Assembly: GCF_019320115.1 (NCBI RefSeq)
Contig: NC_089583.1
Coordinates: 80,989,928-81,053,927 of the forward strand
DNA length: 64,000 nucleotides
Direction of reading: 5' to 3'
From: Miscanthus floridulus
Lineage: Eukaryota > Streptophyta > Magnoliopsida > Poales > Poaceae
Shown: piece by piece, positions 62,018 to 64,000 of the stretch
Layout: each line of letters opens with the position of its first letter
Numbering within the stretch: position 1 is the stretch's first letter
Position numbers and translations under genes: made by a program
The notes under the pieces: generated by a model
What the model was told of the DNA's origin: nothing
The model's database searches: none
What the model saw: the letters and a program-made list of their open reading frames with translations, nothing else

Positions 62018-62135
62018 GCTAGCTGATCTGATATATGCTAATAGCTCACACGACATCACAAACAACTCATACTACATTACAGAGTTAGTTTCATGAAAAA
62101 ACAAAGTAGGCCGGAGAGGACAATAATCCTTGACG

Positions 62136-62142
62136 TGTAAAG
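62136..62142 (+). promoter_or_regulatory. Prolamin box of the gamma-prolamin gene
   Basis: TGTAAAG in CTTGACGTGTAAAGTGAA, 337 bases before the ATG, almost the same distance as in the dead neighbour (334). Confidence 0.8.
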
Positions 62143-62280
62143 TGAATTTACAAAGCCATATATCAAGCTATATCTAATTCGTTTTACGTAGATCAACAAC
62201 CTGCAGAAGGCAACAAAATGAGCCACGCAAAAGTACAGAATGAATCCAAATGAACCCTCACAAGCTACATAAAGTGAATG

Positions 62281-62289
62281 ATGAGTCAT
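62281..62289 (+). promoter_or_regulatory. GCN4-like motif of the gamma-prolamin gene
   Basis: ATGAGTCAT, a perfect palindromic bZIP site, between the prolamin box and the TATA box. Confidence 0.75.
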
Positions 62290-62367
62290 ATACATTTGGC
62301 AAGAAACTGTAGAAGCTACAGCCATCGACGGTAGCATAGAAACACAAGAAATTGTGCTAATTGAGGA

Positions 62368-62375
62368 TATAAATA
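62368..62375 (+). promoter_or_regulatory. TATA box of the gamma-prolamin gene
   Basis: TATAAATA, 105 bases before the ATG, predicting a leader of roughly 70-75 bases. Confidence 0.8.
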
Positions 62376-62472
62376 ACCCTCGTACGCCTATGCACTTCTC
62401 CATCACCACCACTGGCCTTCATCAGCCTATTAGCTTATCTATCTACTCCAGAGCAGAGAAGAACTCGACACC

Positions 62473-63063
62473 ATGAAGGTGTTGCTCGTTGCCCTCGCTC
62501 TCCTGGCTCTCGCTGCGAGCGCCGCCTCCACGCTTACAACCGGCGGCTGCGGCTGCCAAACACCTCATCTGCCACCACCGTCAGTTCATCTTCCGCCGCC
62601 AGTGCACCTACCACCGCCGGTTCATCATGTGCCACCACCGCCGCCATCATGCCACTACCCTACTCAACCGCCCCAGCCACATCCATGCCCATTCCAACCA
62701 CCGCATCCAAGTCCGTGCCACCCAGGGCATCCCGTTGGCACCCCGCCGATCCTGGGACAGTGCATCGAGTTCCTGAGGCATCAGTGCAGCCCGGCGGCGA
62801 CGCCCTACTGCTCGCCACAGTGCCAGGCGTTGCGGCAGCAGTGCTGCCAGCAGCTCAGGCAGGTGGAGCCGCTGCACCGAAACCAGGCGATCTTCGGCGT
62901 GGTCCTGCAGTCCATCCAGCAGCAGCTGCTGCAAGGCCAGTCGCCGCTCGGGGCGCTGATGGCGGCGCAAATAGCGCAGCAACTGATGGCGATGTGCGGT
63001 CTGCAGCCAATTACAAGTCCCTGCCCTTCTTGCAGCGCTCCTGCCGGCGTTGTCCATCACTGA
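62473..63063 (+). CDS. gz27: 27-kDa-type gamma-prolamin (gamma-kafirin/gamma-zein), intact
   Basis: Endosperm storage protein of 196 residues. Disulfide-linked gamma-prolamins form the outer layer of protein bodies in the endoplasmic reticulum. Residues 1-19 are a signal peptide (MKVLLVALALLALAASAAS). GGCGCQ follows, then a short proline repeat region (PPPSVHL, PPPVHL, PPPVHH; residues 34-58) and a Pro/His-rich linker. The conserved prolamin domain starts about residue 90: ILGQCIEFLRHQCSP, TPYCSPQCQALRQQCCQQLR, QAIFGVVLQSIQQQ, AAQIAQQLMAMCGLQ. I count 14 cysteines. Maize 27-kDa gamma-zein has more PPPVHL units, so this one resembles sorghum/sugarcane forms. It is intronless, with the ATG in the context CGACACCATGA. 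A TATA box, prolamin box and GCN4-like sites lie upstream, and AATAAA 75 bases downstream. No defects are visible. Confidence 0.95.
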   Translation: MKVLLVALALLALAASAASTLTTGGCGCQTPHLPPPSVHLPPPVHLPPPVHHVPPPPPSCHYPTQPPQPHPCPFQPPHPSPCHPGHPVGTPPILGQCIEFLRHQCSPAATPYCSPQCQALRQQCCQQLRQVEPLHRNQAIFGVVLQSIQQQLLQGQSPLGALMAAQIAQQLMAMCGLQPITSPCPSCSAPAGVVHH

Positions 63064-63137
63064 AGAAACTATGTACTGTAATAATGTTATATAGCCGCTG
63101 TCTAGCTAGATAGTTTAGTCATTCAGCGGCGATGAGT

Positions 63138-63143
63138 AATAAA
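63138..63143 (+). promoter_or_regulatory. Poly(A) signal of the gamma-prolamin gene
   Basis: AATAAA, 75 bases after the stop codon. Confidence 0.75.
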
Positions 63144-63239
63144 GTGTCATACATCCATCACCATGGGTGGTAATGTGAGCAATGACCTGAATGAACAATT
63201 GAAATGAAAAGAAAGAATATATTACATGTCAACGAGATC

Positions 63240-63929
63240 CCTCGTAACTAGAGATGGCAACGGGGACCCGATCTCCGATTCCGCGTGGGAAATTCCTTTA
63301 TTAGGGGGTAGGGATAGGGCGATTTAGTCTCCACGGAGACCGAAACAGGAAAAAACTAGTCCGTGTCGGGTTCCCGTCTCCGCTCCCTGCGTACCCGCCC
63401 CTCAAACTCGCTCTTACTCTAAATTAGCCTCTTCATCTTGTTCCTTATTTACCTGGGTGCACTACGTTTTCAAAAGCTTCTCCAGTTAGTGGAATATATC
63501 GCATCAACCTGGGAGCATTAGCCGATCTAGTACATCAACAACTCATGTTCCTATGCCAATTCCAATCTTGTCTAACTTGGTAACTTCCCCTTATCAACCC
63601 GTATCTTGTTCATTCTGGAAACACGTCTTCCTATTCTATCTCTTCCCGAATCTCCCTTAACATGTTAAAATTCTATCAAAACCTCAACATATAGCCTAAT
63701 ATAAATAGCAATTGAACCCTAAAGCAAATGTCTCTTGTAATATGAAATTTTGCTTGTTCAATTATATTGATTTGACATCATGAATTTGCTTTCATTCTTC
63801 TAATGTTGCATTTTTTAATGGAAACAGATTCCCCGCAGGGATAAAATCCAAGCACGGGGACGAAGCTGGGAGAAAAAAGTCCTCCCAGGAGCATTCGCAG
63901 GGACGGGGATGGGAAGTTTTTGTCCCCAT
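63240..63929. repeat. GC-rich ATGGCAACGGGG-type repeat, interrupted at its right end
   Basis: Begins AGATGGCAACGGGGACCCG (63252) and ends with the loosely inverted GGGGACGAAGC and GACGGGGATGGGAAG (63855-63916) around an AT-rich middle. This style of GC-rich, inverted-end element is common in grass genomes, but I cannot assign a superfamily. The final part is cut off by the LTR at 63930. Confidence 0.45.
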
Positions 63930-64000
63930 TGAAAGCTCTAGTTTGGTTTTGGATAATTGATGAAACCCTAGGTACTATGTGAATATGAGATAGGTTAGTA
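63930..64000 (+). repeat. Start of a Sirevirus-type Copia LTR, cut by the window edge
   Basis: TGAAAGCTCTAGTTTGGTTT is the reverse complement of the other end of the Copia LTRs at 49091 and 57572. This element therefore runs in the plus direction and continues beyond the window. Confidence 0.65.

Noticed and set aside
62647..63113. Alternative frames (both strands) over the gamma-prolamin gene
   Set aside because: They lie within the conserved prolamin coding region, and only the prolamin frame has family motifs, a signal peptide and promoter spacing.

Overview
This is a piece of plant nuclear DNA from a grass of the Andropogoneae (the sorghum, sugarcane, Miscanthus, Coix and maize tribe). 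The evidence is an intact gamma-prolamin (27-kDa gamma-kafirin/zein type) gene at 62473-63063, a dead relative of the 50-kDa gamma-zein at 58405-59390, a grass-type F-box gene, and deep nests of LTR retrotransposons. There are no operons, CRISPR arrays, rRNA or tRNA genes. Only two reading frames look intact from start to stop: the gamma-prolamin gene and a MYB/SANT-like gene carried inside a DNA transposon.

Layout. 1-336 is the end of a Copia (Sirevirus-type) LTR that cuts into an unidentified coding relic (337-650, minus strand). 965-1700 is a GC-rich block without a convincing gene. An F-box gene (4337-5478, minus) is broken by one missing base in a G run. A 7.1-kb PIF/Harbinger element (5495-12587) lies directly upstream of it, with matching terminal inverted repeats and a TAA target duplication. 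It carries a decayed DDE transposase and an intact three-exon MYB/SANT-like gene whose second intron holds an antisense BED zinc-finger fragment. 12588-16252 is old repeat-like DNA with a Stowaway MITE and a degenerate three-fold repeat.

16258-31347 is a complete but dead chromovirus-type Ty3/Gypsy element on the minus strand (3.75-kb LTRs, TSD TAGAC). Its left LTR is interrupted by a solo LTR (19068-21488). 33344-57841 is a second LTR of that same family (TSD CTCTA), blown up to 24.5 kb by three later events: a truncated Gypsy piece (33621-37114), a non-coding Tat/Athila-like element with an extra partial unit (37830-45758), and a complete but dead Copia element (47086-57572, TSD CCCTT).

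57842-63240 is the seed-storage locus. The dead 50-kDa-type gene and the live 27-kDa-type gene lie in tandem about 4 kb apart on the plus strand. Both keep a prolamin box, a GCN4-like motif and similar 3' ends, so they look like diverged copies of one endosperm-expressed gene. At the right edge another Sirevirus-type LTR begins (63930), inserted into a GC-rich repeat.

I found no undescribed biological system. The observations most worth checking are the Harbinger element sitting in the F-box 5' leader, its intact MYB gene beside a dead transposase, the hybrid LTR at 33344-57841, and the uniform Gln-to-stop decay of the 50-kDa-type prolamin gene.
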